The notes under the pieces: model-generated
Databases searched by the model: none
Seen by the model: the letters and a program-made list of their open reading frames with translations, nothing else
What the model was told of the DNA's origin: nothing
In this document: positions 33,308 to 42,262 of the stretch, piece after piece
Numbering within the stretch: the stretch's first letter is position 1
Layout: the number at the start of each line of letters is the position of its first letter
Program-made: the position numbers and the translations under genes
From: Chloroflexota bacterium
GTDB lineage: Bacteria > Chloroflexota > Limnocylindria > Limnocylindrales > CSP1-4
Assembly (NCBI GenBank): GCA_025935925.1
Contig: JAICUI010000020.1
Location: 1-45,073 of the forward strand
Length of the DNA stretch: 45,073 bases
Reading direction: 5' to 3'

Positions 33308-33817
33308 GTGACGCACAGCAGGAGCGAGCCCGGCGTGGGCACCGGCGGCATCCCCGATCCCACGGGCTGGGAGGACCCGCTCACCGGCCTCGATGGCCCC
33401 GACCTCTGGCGACGCGTCCTCGTCGCCGAGGTGTCGCGCAGCCTGCGCTACGGCACCAGGCTCACGGTCGTCGCCGTCGAGCTCCAGGGGCTCGACGTCC
33501 TCGCGGTCACCTGGGGCGAGGACGTCGCCCGCCACACGCTTCGCGAGGCGGCGCAGGGCGTCCTGCGGACGTCGCGCAGCAGCGACTACTGCGCGCGGAT
33601 CGCGCCGGCGAGGCTCGGCGTCGTGCTCACGGAGACCGACGAGATCGCGGCGATCAACTTCGTGGAACGCGTCCGCGAGCATGCGCCGAAGAAGCTGCCC
33701 CGCGGCGCCGAGTCGATCACGTTCTCGTTCGGGTGGGCGAGCCCCAAGCGGGGCGAGCCGGCGGACGCGCTCGTCCGGCGCGCGGAGACGCGGCTGATGA
33801 TGGAGCTGCTCGGCTAG
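33308..33817 (+). CDS. Degenerate GGDEF-domain protein 2
   Basis: 169 aa, tandem paralogue of the preceding gene. DPLTGLDGPDLWRRVLVAEV opens the GGDEF fold; LTVVAVELQGLDVLAVTWG and CARIAPARLGVVLTETDEI follow; FGWASPKRGEPADALVRRAE matches the C-terminal GGDEF helix. The active hairpin reads APARL in place of GGDEF, so it should not make c-di-GMP. GTG 33308 has GGGAGG 8-9 nt upstream. The gene ends in a CTAG shared with the stop of the convergent barrel-protein gene. The paralogues have kept the fold but not catalysis, which suggests a ligand-binding or dimerisation role. Confidence 0.76.
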   Translation: MTHSRSEPGVGTGGIPDPTGWEDPLTGLDGPDLWRRVLVAEVSRSLRYGTRLTVVAVELQGLDVLAVTWGEDVARHTLREAAQGVLRTSRSSDYCARIAPARLGVVLTETDEIAAINFVERVREHAPKKLPRGAESITFSFGWASPKRGEPADALVRRAETRLMMELLG

Positions 33818-34455
33818 GACCCGGTCGCATTCGCGGGGTCGCCGTCCGGCGGCGTCCCGCTCACGACGGGGCGGTACACCTCGAGCTCGAAGCGCTTGTA
33901 GCGCGCCGAGATGTCCGGCCAGACCGGCGCACCGAGCTCGTGACCCTCGGGCACGCCCGACCACATGCTCACGAACGCGATCTCGACGTCGGTCCCCACG
34001 AGGCGGCGGCCGATGTATCCCTCGGTCATCGAGGGGTCCAGCAGGTGCATGCGCTGCCGCAGCTCCTCCTGGATCGCCGCGTCGGCGCCCTCCACGACGA
34101 GCCCGAAGGTGAGCCGCAGCAGCGACGGCGAGCCGTGCGAGCGGCGCAGCAGCGTCTCGTCCACCTCCCAGTACGCGACCTCGCGGAGGTCGGCATGCGC
34201 GGCGAGGCCGTCGATCGTCCGCGGGTGCTCGAGGTCGCTCTCGTACGCCGTGAGCGCCGCGTCGACCGAGGTCCAGAACGTCACGACGACGAGCCGGGTC
34301 TCGCTCGGCTGCGGGCCGACGCCCACGTGGTAGCGGATGAGCCCGGGCGTGCGCAGCGCCGCGGGCGCAAAGCTCCGCCTGAACCCCTCGGTGAGCGGCT
34401 GGAGGCCTCCGGGGGCCACGTCTCCCCGGACGATCCGCAGGATCAAGCGATGCAT
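33814..34455 (-). CDS. Duplicated dimeric alpha-beta barrel (ABM-like) protein
   Basis: 213 aa in two similar halves. The first (1-115) reads MHRLILRIVRGDV...RYHVGVGPQPSETRLVVVTFWTSVDAALTAYESD; the second (about 115-195) reads LLRLTFGLVVEGA...GRRLVGTDVEIAFVSMWSGVPEG. Both show the strand-helix-strand pattern of antibiotic-biosynthesis monooxygenase/EthD-like domains, which form ferredoxin-like barrels. No heme- or substrate-binding residues can be assigned. ATG 34455 has GAGGG right before it; a TTG at 34446 (9 nt later) would have better spacing. Confidence 0.6.
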   Translation of the reverse strand: MHRLILRIVRGDVAPGGLQPLTEGFRRSFAPAALRTPGLIRYHVGVGPQPSETRLVVVTFWTSVDAALTAYESDLEHPRTIDGLAAHADLREVAYWEVDETLLRRSHGSPSLLRLTFGLVVEGADAAIQEELRQRMHLLDPSMTEGYIGRRLVGTDVEIAFVSMWSGVPEGHELGAPVWPDISARYKRFELEVYRPVVSGTPPDGDPANATGS

Positions 34456-34562
34456 CCCTCGACACGCGCCGTTGCCCCCGCGGCGGCCGTTGCAGCCGCC
34501 CGGCGCCCCCCGACCATACCCCGCCGGTGCAACCGGCAGGCGGCAGGTCCGTGCGCAGGCGA

Positions 34563-35954
34563 TCAGTGGGCCGCGAGCCGCTCCGCGAGGCTCCGGCCGG
34601 TGGGCGGCCGGCCGGACCGCGCGATCCTGTCGTCGAGCCGCCCGAGGGCCCACTGCGTGTACCGCACGCCGAGATAGCGGAAGGGCTCCACCTCCCAGTT
34701 CGGGGACCGGTGGCCGACGACGGGCAGCTCGGTCAACGGGCTGCGCGCCGCCGTCAGCAGGTCCGTCAGGATCCGCCCCGAGAGATTGGTGGCCGCGACG
34801 CCGTGGCCGACGTAGCCGCGCGCGGTCGCGATGCCCGACTTGGGGTCGAACGCGACGGTCGGATGCCAGTCGCGCGCCATCCCGAGCGGGCCGCCCCACG
34901 CGTGCGTGAACCGGACGTCGCGCAGCACCGGGAACCACGAGCGGACGAACCCGCGCAGCCGCTCGTGGGTGGGCCCGTGCCGGTCGTAGGCGCCCCGGAT
35001 CGGCGATCCGAGCCGGTACGGCGCCCCGCGGCCGCCGAACAGGATCCGCCCGTCCTCGGTCCGCGACAGGTAGTCGATCGAGAGCCGCGTCGAGGCGACG
35101 ACCTCGCGGTTCGCCCAGCCGATGTCCGCCCACTGCGCCTCGCTCAGCGGCTCGGTGAGGACGATCAGCGACCACAGCGGCACGAGCTGCCGGTGGAGCG
35201 GGCGGAGCTCGGTGAGGTACGCCTCCCCGGCGAGCACGATGACGGGGGCGCGGACCTCGCCGCGCGTCGTGACCAGCGTCGCCCGCCCGGACGCGTCGCG
35301 TGGCCGGTACGCGGTGACGGCCGTCTGCTCGGCGATCGTCGCGCCCGCCCGCTCGACCGCCCGCGCGAGGCCACGGACGAGGCGGCCCGGGTGGACGACC
35401 GCGGCATCGTCGCCGACGAGCCCGCGCACCGCCCCTTCGATCCGGATCCGGTCGTCGAGCGCGGCGCGGTCAAGGAGCCGGTAGCGGTCGCCGAAGCCGA
35501 ACCGCTCGTACACGGCGAGCGCATGCTCGAGCGCCGGTACGCCCTGCGGCCCGCGCGCGACGCGGATGCTGCCGCCACGGTGGAACCCGGCATCGATGCC
35601 GGCCTCGGCGCACGCACGGGCCGTCTCGTCCACCGCGTCGTACGTTGCCTGCTGCATGCGTCGGGCGGCGTCCTCGCCGTGGAGCGAGGCGAGCCGGGCC
35701 ATCGAGATGTTGAAGTCGGGCGCGCACCATGCCCCGTTGCGGCCCGACGCCCCGAACCCGGCGATCTCGCGCTCGACGACGACCACCCGCAGCGACGGGT
35801 CCCGGCGCCGCAGGTACCACGCGGTCCAGAGGCCCGTCAGCCCGGCGCCGAGGATCGCGACGTCGGCGTCCACGGATCCGTCGAGCGGCGGCCGTGGCGA
35901 CAGGTCGTCACCGCAGCTCTCGAGCCACCAGGACACGTCGCGATAGCGGGTCAT
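34563..35954 (-). CDS. FAD-dependent amine oxidase-like protein (DAO family)
   Basis: 463 aa. The Rossmann FAD motif DVAILGAGLTGLWTAWYL follows a 30-residue lead, with VVVVERE as the acidic strand end. FGASGRNGAW is the typical DAO active-site loop. Later blocks IGWANREVV, RILFGGRG, AWGGPLGMARD and YVGHGVAATNLSGRIL are those of PuuB/OrdL-type enzymes (gamma-glutamylputrescine oxidase and related). The substrate amine is unknown. The start at ATG 35954 is supported by TACGAT ending 6 nt upstream, i.e. a leaderless layout; no SD is present. It is divergent from the acidic protein gene, and no aldehyde dehydrogenase or transporter sits next to it. Confidence 0.87.
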   Translation of the reverse strand: MTRYRDVSWWLESCGDDLSPRPPLDGSVDADVAILGAGLTGLWTAWYLRRRDPSLRVVVVEREIAGFGASGRNGAWCAPDFNISMARLASLHGEDAARRMQQATYDAVDETARACAEAGIDAGFHRGGSIRVARGPQGVPALEHALAVYERFGFGDRYRLLDRAALDDRIRIEGAVRGLVGDDAAVVHPGRLVRGLARAVERAGATIAEQTAVTAYRPRDASGRATLVTTRGEVRAPVIVLAGEAYLTELRPLHRQLVPLWSLIVLTEPLSEAQWADIGWANREVVASTRLSIDYLSRTEDGRILFGGRGAPYRLGSPIRGAYDRHGPTHERLRGFVRSWFPVLRDVRFTHAWGGPLGMARDWHPTVAFDPKSGIATARGYVGHGVAATNLSGRILTDLLTAARSPLTELPVVGHRSPNWEVEPFRYLGVRYTQWALGRLDDRIARSGRPPTGRSLAERLAAH

Positions 35955-35960
35955 CCACGC

Positions 35961-35966
35961 ATCGTA
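35961..35966 (-). promoter_or_regulatory. -10 element for a probable leaderless oxidoreductase mRNA
   Basis: Minus strand TACGAT, then 6 nt, then ATG 35954. The spacing places the transcription start on the start codon. No Shine-Dalgarno lies upstream. Confidence 0.45.
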
Positions 35967-36061
35967 CGGACACGATGCGTCCCGCGGCCGGACGTCCCGG
36001 GGGACGCGCGGCACCCGGCCGGGGTAGGGTTGTCACGACCACCGGAACCCGAGGTAGCCCG

Positions 36062-36424
36062 ATGTCCGACACGCCCGAGACGCCCGCGTCCATCGGCGAG
36101 CTCTTCCGCTCGCTCGGCCTGACGCTCACCGTCCGTCCCGCCACCGGCGACGACGAGGAGGACGCGTGGGCCTGCACGCTGACCCGGCCGGACGGCCAGG
36201 CGTACGAGATCGACTCCGTGGCGTTCTTCGACGTCGACCCCGACACCGGCGAGGAATGGGTCGTCGAGCCGAGCCCGTCGCGGGTGCTCTCGGTCCTCGC
36301 CGGAGGCGACGTCGAGGACGAGGACGGCGGCGACGCGGGCGCCGACGCCGAGGCTGCCGCGCGGTCGTTCCTCGGCGACGCGGCGTACGAGCTGCTCGGG
36401 ACGCTGGACGCCTCCGACGCGTAG
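36062..36424 (+). CDS. Small acidic hypothetical protein, 120 aa
   Basis: ATG 36062 with GAGGT 7 nt upstream. A short N-terminal helix (PASIGELFRSLGLTLTV) leads into a beta-rich part (DAWACTLTRPDGQAYEIDSVAFFDVDPDTGEEWVVEPSPS), an acidic Asp/Glu/Gly linker (near residues 80-95) and a C-terminal helix (AAARSFLGDAAYELLGTLD). The composition is strongly acidic. No family recognised. It is transcribed towards the histidine kinase gene, 158 nt away, and could be co-transcribed with it. Confidence 0.55.
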   Translation: MSDTPETPASIGELFRSLGLTLTVRPATGDDEEDAWACTLTRPDGQAYEIDSVAFFDVDPDTGEEWVVEPSPSRVLSVLAGGDVEDEDGGDAGADAEAAARSFLGDAAYELLGTLDASDA

Positions 36425-36480
36425 CGATTCCGGCCGGTGCACGGGATGAACCCGCGCGTCCGGTGGGACTGCAATGCTCC

Positions 36481-36486
36481 TGTAAT
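36481..36486 (+). promoter_or_regulatory. Candidate -10 element for the histidine kinase
   Basis: TGTAAT, five of six matches to TATAAT, about 100 nt upstream of the kinase start used here. No clear -35 lies 16-18 nt upstream. Confidence 0.3.
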
Positions 36487-36582
36487 GCGCGACGCTCGGC
36501 GTCGCGGCCCGTGCGTGACGACAATGGCGATCCAGCCGCCCGTGCCATTCGCCCACCCGTCCCGCACGAGGTGCCGTTCCGA

Positions 36583-38454
36583 GTGCTGACCGGCCAGCGC
36601 ACCGCCTCCCCGTCGACTTCCGAGGCCGATCTCCGGCGCGTCCTCGACACGCTCGCGACGTTCGTCGGCCTCACCACGCCCGACGGCACGATCCTCGACG
36701 TCAACGAGGCCCCGCTGCGGCTGCTCCACCTGTCGCGCGAGGACGTCGTGGGCCGGCACATCGCGCAGCTCGAGCTGTGGCAGGACAACCCGGCAGCGGT
36801 CGCCGCGCTCGAGAGCGCGCTCGCGCGCGCCGTGACGGGCGAGACGCCCAGGGTCGACCTGACGATCATCCTGCCGGACGGCCGGCGCGTGGTGCTCGAC
36901 CTCCACGTCGCGGCGCTGCGCGACGAGGCCGGCCGCGTCACCCATCTCGTGCCGTCCGCGGTCGACGTCACGGAGCGCCGGTCCGTCGAGGCGGACCTGC
37001 GCGAGCGCGAGGAGCGGTTCCGCGCCACGTTCGACGTCGCGGCGGTCGGCCTCGCCCACGTCGACCTCGACGGTCGCTGGTCGCGGGTGAACGACGGGCT
37101 GTGCGCGATCCTCGGCTACTCGCGCGACGAGCTGCTGGGCATCCCCGCGACCGACGTCACCCATCCCGACGACGTCGCCGTGGACCTCGCGCTGACGACG
37201 CAGCTCGTCGACGGCTCACGCGACAGCTACACGCTCGAGAAGCGCTACGTGCGCGCGGACGGCTCGATCGTGTGGGCGGAGCTGCAGGCGTCCGTCGTGC
37301 GCGACGCGGCGGGCGCCGCGCGGTACTTCGTCGCCGCGATCCGCGACGTGACCCAGCGGCGCGAGGCGGAGTTCACCATCCGCCGCCAGCTCGCCGAGAT
37401 CGAGACGATCTACCGCCACACGCCGATCGGCCTCGCCGTGCTCGACACGAACCTCCGCTTCGTCCGCATCAACGAGCGGCTGGCGGAGATGAACGGCCTG
37501 CCGGTCGAGGCGCACATCGGCCGGACGATCCGCGAGGTCGTCCCGGCCGTCGCCGACGAGGCGGAGCCGGCCATGCGCCGGGTGCTCCAGACCGGCGAGC
37601 CGCTCGTGGGCATCGAGATCTCGGGCGAGACGACGGCTGACCCCGGCAACAGCCGGACGTGGCTCGAGAGCTGGATGCCGGTCCGCGGGCGGCGCGACGA
37701 GATCATCGGCATCAGCGTCACCGCGGAGGAGATCACGGAGCGGCGGCGCATCGAGCAGCTCCGCGACACGTTCATCGGGATGCTGTCCCACGAGCTCCGG
37801 ACGCCGATGACGTCGCTGTACGCCGCCAGCCAGCTCCTCCGGCGGCGCGATTCCGAGGCCGCCACGGACGCGCCCGGGCGCGACGAGGACCTCGTGGACG
37901 AGGTCGTCGCCGGCGCCGAGCGGCTGCAGCGGATCGTCGAGAACCTGCTGGTGCTCGCACGCGTGGAGCGCGGCGTGGCGATGCCGGGTGCCGATCCCGT
38001 CCTGCTGCAGCGCGTGCTGCCGGGCGTGGTCAAGGCCGAGCGGCGGCTGTGGCCCGAGCACCGGATCGAGCTCGCGACCTTCCCGCCCAACCTGCCGCCG
38101 GTGCGATCCGACACGGATGCGCTCGTGCAGGTGATCCGGAACCTCGTGTCGAACGCGGTCAAGTACGGGCGGCCGCAGGGCCGGATGGTGATCGACGTCG
38201 ACCGGCCGACCCAGGACATCGTGTGCCTCAGCGTGGCGGACGACGGTCCCGGCCTCGCCGGCGCGGACCCGGACCGGCTGTTCGACCTGTACTACCGGGC
38301 GGCGGATGCGTCGCGGCGCGCCGCCGGTGCCGGCATCGGGCTGTTCGTGAGCCGCGCGCTGGTCGAGGGGATGGGCGGGACGCTCACGGCGAGCGACGGC
38401 GAGGACGGCGGCGCCGTGTTCCGGGTCTGCCTGCCGGTCTTCAGCGAGGACTGA
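36583..38454 (+). CDS. Triple-PAS hybrid-type sensor histidine kinase, orphan
   Basis: 623 aa. Three PAS domains: about 15-135 (TPDGTILDVNEAPLRLLHLS), 140-262 (DLDGRWSRVNDGLCAILGYS, with the PAC motif RDVTQRR) and 272-390 (LDTNLRFVRINERLAEMNG). The HisKA domain has IGMLSHELRTPMTSL with phospho-acceptor His403. The HATPase_c domain has N box NLVSNAVKYG, G1 DDGPGLAG and G2 GAGIGLFVSRAL. No membrane segment or receiver domain, so it is a soluble sensor of a signal such as redox state or a small ligand. No response regulator gene is adjacent. I chose GTG 36583 because GAGGTG lies 9 nt upstream; GTG 36571 and 36511 are alternatives. Confidence 0.9.
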   Translation: MLTGQRTASPSTSEADLRRVLDTLATFVGLTTPDGTILDVNEAPLRLLHLSREDVVGRHIAQLELWQDNPAAVAALESALARAVTGETPRVDLTIILPDGRRVVLDLHVAALRDEAGRVTHLVPSAVDVTERRSVEADLREREERFRATFDVAAVGLAHVDLDGRWSRVNDGLCAILGYSRDELLGIPATDVTHPDDVAVDLALTTQLVDGSRDSYTLEKRYVRADGSIVWAELQASVVRDAAGAARYFVAAIRDVTQRREAEFTIRRQLAEIETIYRHTPIGLAVLDTNLRFVRINERLAEMNGLPVEAHIGRTIREVVPAVADEAEPAMRRVLQTGEPLVGIEISGETTADPGNSRTWLESWMPVRGRRDEIIGISVTAEEITERRRIEQLRDTFIGMLSHELRTPMTSLYAASQLLRRRDSEAATDAPGRDEDLVDEVVAGAERLQRIVENLLVLARVERGVAMPGADPVLLQRVLPGVVKAERRLWPEHRIELATFPPNLPPVRSDTDALVQVIRNLVSNAVKYGRPQGRMVIDVDRPTQDIVCLSVADDGPGLAGADPDRLFDLYYRAADASRRAAGAGIGLFVSRALVEGMGGTLTASDGEDGGAVFRVCLPVFSED

Positions 38455-38458
38455 CCGG

Positions 38459-39442
38459 CTACAGGCCCAGGGGCGCCTGCAGGTCGCGCAGGAGCGCCGC
38501 CGAGCGGCGCAGCGCCGACGCCTCCTCCGCCGACAGGTTGAGCGCGAGCGTCCGCTCGATGCCCCGCCGGCCGACCACCGCCGGCAGCGACAGGTAGACG
38601 TCGTCGATGCCGTAGAAGTCGGAGATCAGCGAGCTCACCGAGAGCACCGTGTGCTGGTCACGCAGGATGGCCTGCACGATCCGGACCAGGCCCGCCGCCA
38701 CGGCGTAGTACGTGGCGCCCTTGCGCTCGATGATCTGGTACGCGGCGTCGCGGGTCGCCTTGACGATCTCGCGCCGCTCATCGTCGTCGAGCGACGCGCC
38801 GCTCGCCTGCGCGAAGTCCTCGAGCGGCATCCCGGCGATGTTCGCCGACGACCACACCGCCACCTCGGAGTCGCCGTGCTCGCCCGCCACGTGGGCGTGG
38901 ACCGAGCGCGGGTCGACGCCGGTCCGTTCGGCGAGCAGCATCCGGAAGCGCGCCGTGTCGAGGATCGTGCCGGATCCGATGACCCGCTCCGCGGGCAGCC
39001 CGGAGATGCGGTACGTGAGATACGCAAGGGCGTCGACCGGGTTCGTCGCCACGAGGATGATTCCGTTCGGGTTCGCGGAGGCGATCCGCGGCACGAGGTC
39101 GCGAAAGATCGAGGCGTTCTTCTGGACGAGGTCGAGGCGGGTCTCGCCCGGCTTCTGGGCGGCACCCGCGGCGACCACGGTGACGGCGGCGCCCGCACAC
39201 TCCTCGACCGGACCGGCCCACACGCGCGCCGTGCGCGCGAACGGGACCGCGTGCATCAGGTCCATCGCCTCGCCCTCGGCGCGCCGGGCGTTCGCGTCGG
39301 ACAGGACGATCTCGGACGCGAGCCCGGACAGGAGGAGCGCGAAGGCGAACGAGGAGCCGACGGCGCCGGTGCCGACGACCGCGACGCGGGTCGGATGCGG
39401 CGGCGCGAGCGGGTCGACGTGGCCGGCGCGGGCGGTCGTCAT
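38459..39442 (-). CDS. ldh: L-lactate dehydrogenase
   Basis: 327-aa NAD-dependent LDH, which interconverts pyruvate and lactate. Dinucleotide motif VVGTGAVGSSFAFAL (22-36) with Asp49 at the end of the second strand marks NAD preference. GAAQKPGETRLDL has Gln96 at the substrate-specificity position, which selects pyruvate; malate dehydrogenase has Arg there. VATNPVDAL and catalytic HVAGEHGDSEV (His189) are as in the family. The start ATG 39442 follows TACGGT at 7 nt, again a leaderless layout without SD. The 3' end meets the histidine kinase gene (4 nt apart, convergent). Confidence 0.95.
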   Translation of the reverse strand: MTTARAGHVDPLAPPHPTRVAVVGTGAVGSSFAFALLLSGLASEIVLSDANARRAEGEAMDLMHAVPFARTARVWAGPVEECAGAAVTVVAAGAAQKPGETRLDLVQKNASIFRDLVPRIASANPNGIILVATNPVDALAYLTYRISGLPAERVIGSGTILDTARFRMLLAERTGVDPRSVHAHVAGEHGDSEVAVWSSANIAGMPLEDFAQASGASLDDDERREIVKATRDAAYQIIERKGATYYAVAAGLVRIVQAILRDQHTVLSVSSLISDFYGIDDVYLSLPAVVGRRGIERTLALNLSAEEASALRRSAALLRDLQAPLGL

Positions 39443-39449
39443 GCGGGCC

Positions 39450-39455
39450 ACCGTA
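39450..39455 (-). promoter_or_regulatory. -10 element for a probable leaderless ldh mRNA
   Basis: Minus strand TACGGT, then 7 nt, then ATG 39442. No ribosome binding site upstream of the ATG. Confidence 0.4.
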
Positions 39456-39479
39456 CCGCACGGCCCGGCGTCGGGCCGG

Positions 39480-41030
39480 TCAGAAGCCCCGGCGAATCCG
39501 CGTGAGGATCGAGCCCTCCGCGCCCGGCTGGTCGTCGCCCGTGATGTCGGCGCCCGGACCCGCGGCCTTGCGGCCGCCGCGCGTGACCGGGCCGGTCGGC
39601 GCGGTCGCCGTCGCACCGGCCGTGACGGCGTCACGGTCGACCGGGACCGCGAGCAGGGCTTGGCCCGCGGTCCGGGCGCGGGCGATCGCGCGCCGCTGCT
39701 CCGAAGCACCGAGCTCGATGCGGCCGAACCTCGTGAGGCCGACGTCCGCCGCGAGGAGGTCCAGCGCGAGCGTCCCGTGGCCGGCCGCGCGAAGGCGCCG
39801 CGCATGCTCGGCCGGCGTCTCGCCGTCCCCGCGCTCCACGGGCGGGCGACCCTCCAGCGAGGCGATCAGCGCGAGCCATGCCTCGACCGCGTCCGAGGGC
39901 CGCGACCGGCGGCCGAGCCGCGACGCGCGGCGTCTCGTCGCCGGGGTGCCGTCGAGCTCGCCGCCGCGGTCGATCGTGCGTTCCTCGTCCTCCTCGACGG
40001 CGTTGCGCGTCGAGCGGCGGAGCCACAGCCGGGCGAGCAGCATCACGACGAGGACCGCGACGACGAGCACCACCGCGAGGGCGCCGAGCGCGATCGACTG
40101 CTGCGCCTGCGGGTTCCCCTCGGTCGGCGGCGACAACGCCGGCGCGCCACCCGTGAAGCCGCCCTTGCTGCTGATCGCTCCGACGGCGATCTGCACGGCC
40201 GCGACGATGAGCAGGCAGATCGCGATGAGCCGCACGCTGTAGCGGTCGAAGCCGGCGACGAAGCCGACGACGAGCAGCGGGACGAGCAGCGCGCCCGCAG
40301 CGGTCGCGATCGTCGTGCCCGCCGACGCGCCGATCCACGCCGCGCCCAGCGCGGCCACGAGGACGAGTGCCCCGAGCAGCACCAGCCAGGCCGGGTTCCT
40401 CCGCCAGTCGATCCGCACGCCGTCGGCGACCTGCGTGAGCCGGGCGAGCGCGAGCGAGCCGATCCCGGCCGCGAGGAACACGAGGACCTGGAACTGCGCG
40501 GTGGCGAGGAACGCGCCGCGCCACGGATCGCCGATCATGCCGCCGACGATCGCGGCGAGCGCGAGGCCCGGCACCCCGACCGCGATCATCGTCCCGAGGC
40601 GCTGCGCATCGACCGGGAGCCGCGCGTGGGCCATGCCGCGGACGAACGCCAGGGCCAGCAGCCAGCCGCCAGGGTTCGCCGCGACCGCGTCGCCGAGGCC
40701 GTCGACGCCGTTCGCACGCAGCAGCGCCCGGACCTCGGGAGACGCCAGCCAGCCGACCGCGCCCGCCGCGACCGCCAGCACGACGGCGACGCGCGACCAG
40801 CCATCGCCCAGCCGGGGCCCCAGCGCGCGAGCGGCAACCAGCCCGGCGACCGCGGCCGCGAGCAGCTCGGGGATCCCGGTCGCGGGCGCGTGCAGCGCGA
40901 ACGAGTCGAGCAGGCCCGCGAGCACGGCAATCCACGCGGCCTCGGCGACAAGCGCGAGGGCAAGCGGCACCAGGACGCCGAGCGGCATCGTTCGCCGGGC
41001 GGGTCGCGCGGCGGCGCCCGGCGCGGTCAT
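39480..41030 (-). CDS. DUF4129-domain membrane protein
   Basis: 516 aa. About nine or ten hydrophobic segments in the first 360 residues (for example LGVLVPLALALVAEAAWIAV and ALAVVLVVAVLVVMLLARLW), then a cytoplasmic C-terminal region. The DUF4129 domain (about 395-470) shows AVEAWLALIASLEGRPPVERGDGETPAEHARRL and ADVGLTRFGRIELGASEQR. In related operons a transglutaminase-like domain (TgpA) is often fused to this domain, but none is present here. It overlaps the DUF58 gene by 4 nt (ATGA), ending the moxR-DUF58-DUF4129 operon, which is believed to assist cell-envelope or metal/chaperone functions in other bacteria. Confidence 0.85.
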   Translation of the reverse strand: MTAPGAAARPARRTMPLGVLVPLALALVAEAAWIAVLAGLLDSFALHAPATGIPELLAAAVAGLVAARALGPRLGDGWSRVAVVLAVAAGAVGWLASPEVRALLRANGVDGLGDAVAANPGGWLLALAFVRGMAHARLPVDAQRLGTMIAVGVPGLALAAIVGGMIGDPWRGAFLATAQFQVLVFLAAGIGSLALARLTQVADGVRIDWRRNPAWLVLLGALVLVAALGAAWIGASAGTTIATAAGALLVPLLVVGFVAGFDRYSVRLIAICLLIVAAVQIAVGAISSKGGFTGGAPALSPPTEGNPQAQQSIALGALAVVLVVAVLVVMLLARLWLRRSTRNAVEEDEERTIDRGGELDGTPATRRRASRLGRRSRPSDAVEAWLALIASLEGRPPVERGDGETPAEHARRLRAAGHGTLALDLLAADVGLTRFGRIELGASEQRRAIARARTAGQALLAVPVDRDAVTAGATATAPTGPVTRGGRKAAGPGADITGDDQPGAEGSILTRIRRGF

Positions 41031-42259
41031 CTGGCGAGCACCAGGCGCTCCGCGGTCCGCCAGTGGCCGTCGAGCACCGCGCGCCGTGCCGCGAACCCCG
41101 CCTCCCGCGCCCGCGCGGCGTCGCGCGTCGCCTGAGCGCCCGCCGCGACGAGGACCACGTCGGCGCCCGCGTGCTGCAGCCGGCGCAGCGCGGGCACGAA
41201 GCTCCGCGGGTCGCGCGCGGTCACGACGAGGACCGTCGTCCCGGGGCGCACGCGGCGCGTCGCGACGAGCAGGAGCCGCTCGAACGGCATCGACGCGTGG
41301 GACGAGAGTCGCGCAAGGAGGTCGAGCACCCGCTCCGCCTGGCCGGGCGCGGACGAGATCGGCACGCTCGCGATCCGCGTCTCGGCGCCGGTGTACCCGG
41401 CGGCGAGGATGCCGAAGGCGACCCTCCGCAGGGCGATCGCGCGCGCGATCGAGCCCGTGACCGCGTACAGCGATTCGACGTCGTCGTCCGCCCAGCCGGC
41501 GTCCCACGCGGGCCCGTCGGCCGCCTGGACGTCGAGCGCGATGAGCACCTCGCGGTCGCGCGACGGCTCGAAGCGCTTGACCATCGGCTCCCCCACCCTC
41601 GCGCTCGCGCGGGCGTGGATGCGCCGGATGGGATCGCCCGGGGCGTAGGGCCGCACCCCCGCGAACCGCGACGGGTCCTCCGCGAGCGCCGCGATCGCGC
41701 GCTCGCGGTCGCCGAAGCGGTCGGGCGGCTCGAGCTCCGTCGTCGGGATCGTGCGCGGCCACACGAGGAACGTGTCGAGGGCCGGCCGCACCTCCACCGC
41801 GACCCGGCGCGCGAACGGGTCGCCGGCGCTCAGTTCGACGGGACCGAGCGTGAACACGCCGCGCCGCTCGGCAAGGACGTGGAACCGCCGCCGGACGCGC
41901 TCCCACGGCCGCATCGTCCACGCGTTGCGGAGGACGCTCGTGCCCGGCTCCCCGCCGTCCTCCAGGTCCCGCTCCTCGACCTCGACGCCCAGGCTCGCCT
42001 CGTCGTCGGCGCGCAGCCACGCGACGGGGAGCGAGCCGCGGTTCCACGCCTCGATCTCGAGCGCGATCCGCTCGCCGAACGGGACCCGGCTCGCGCCGAG
42101 GCGGCGCGTGTACCGGATCGGTTCGAGCCCGCGCCGCTGCCACGCGACGTGCACCAGGTCGAGCAGCAGCGTGACGACGCCGAGGACGATCGCGATCGGG
42201 ACGCCCAGCGCGCTGCCGAGCACGATGAGCGCACCGGCCGCCAGGACGCGCGCCGCCAT
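41027..42259 (-). CDS. DUF58-domain protein (VWA-like)
   Basis: 410 aa. Two short hydrophobic segments at the N terminus (4-20 and 21-38) place it at the membrane. An immunoglobulin-like stretch (about 45-165) precedes the DUF58 motif YAPGDPIRRIHARASAR (205-221). In most relatives this reads GDxxRxIDWKASAR; here HAR stands at the DWK position. A VWA-like fold follows (REVLIALDVQAADGPAW; LLLVATRRVRPGTTVLVVTA). It is the middle gene of a three-gene operon, 3 nt after moxR, and likely works with that ATPase. Confidence 0.88.
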   Translation of the reverse strand: MAARVLAAGALIVLGSALGVPIAIVLGVVTLLLDLVHVAWQRRGLEPIRYTRRLGASRVPFGERIALEIEAWNRGSLPVAWLRADDEASLGVEVEERDLEDGGEPGTSVLRNAWTMRPWERVRRRFHVLAERRGVFTLGPVELSAGDPFARRVAVEVRPALDTFLVWPRTIPTTELEPPDRFGDRERAIAALAEDPSRFAGVRPYAPGDPIRRIHARASARVGEPMVKRFEPSRDREVLIALDVQAADGPAWDAGWADDDVESLYAVTGSIARAIALRRVAFGILAAGYTGAETRIASVPISSAPGQAERVLDLLARLSSHASMPFERLLLVATRRVRPGTTVLVVTARDPRSFVPALRRLQHAGADVVLVAAGAQATRDAARAREAGFAARRAVLDGHWRTAERLVLAR

Positions 42260-42262
42260 GGA

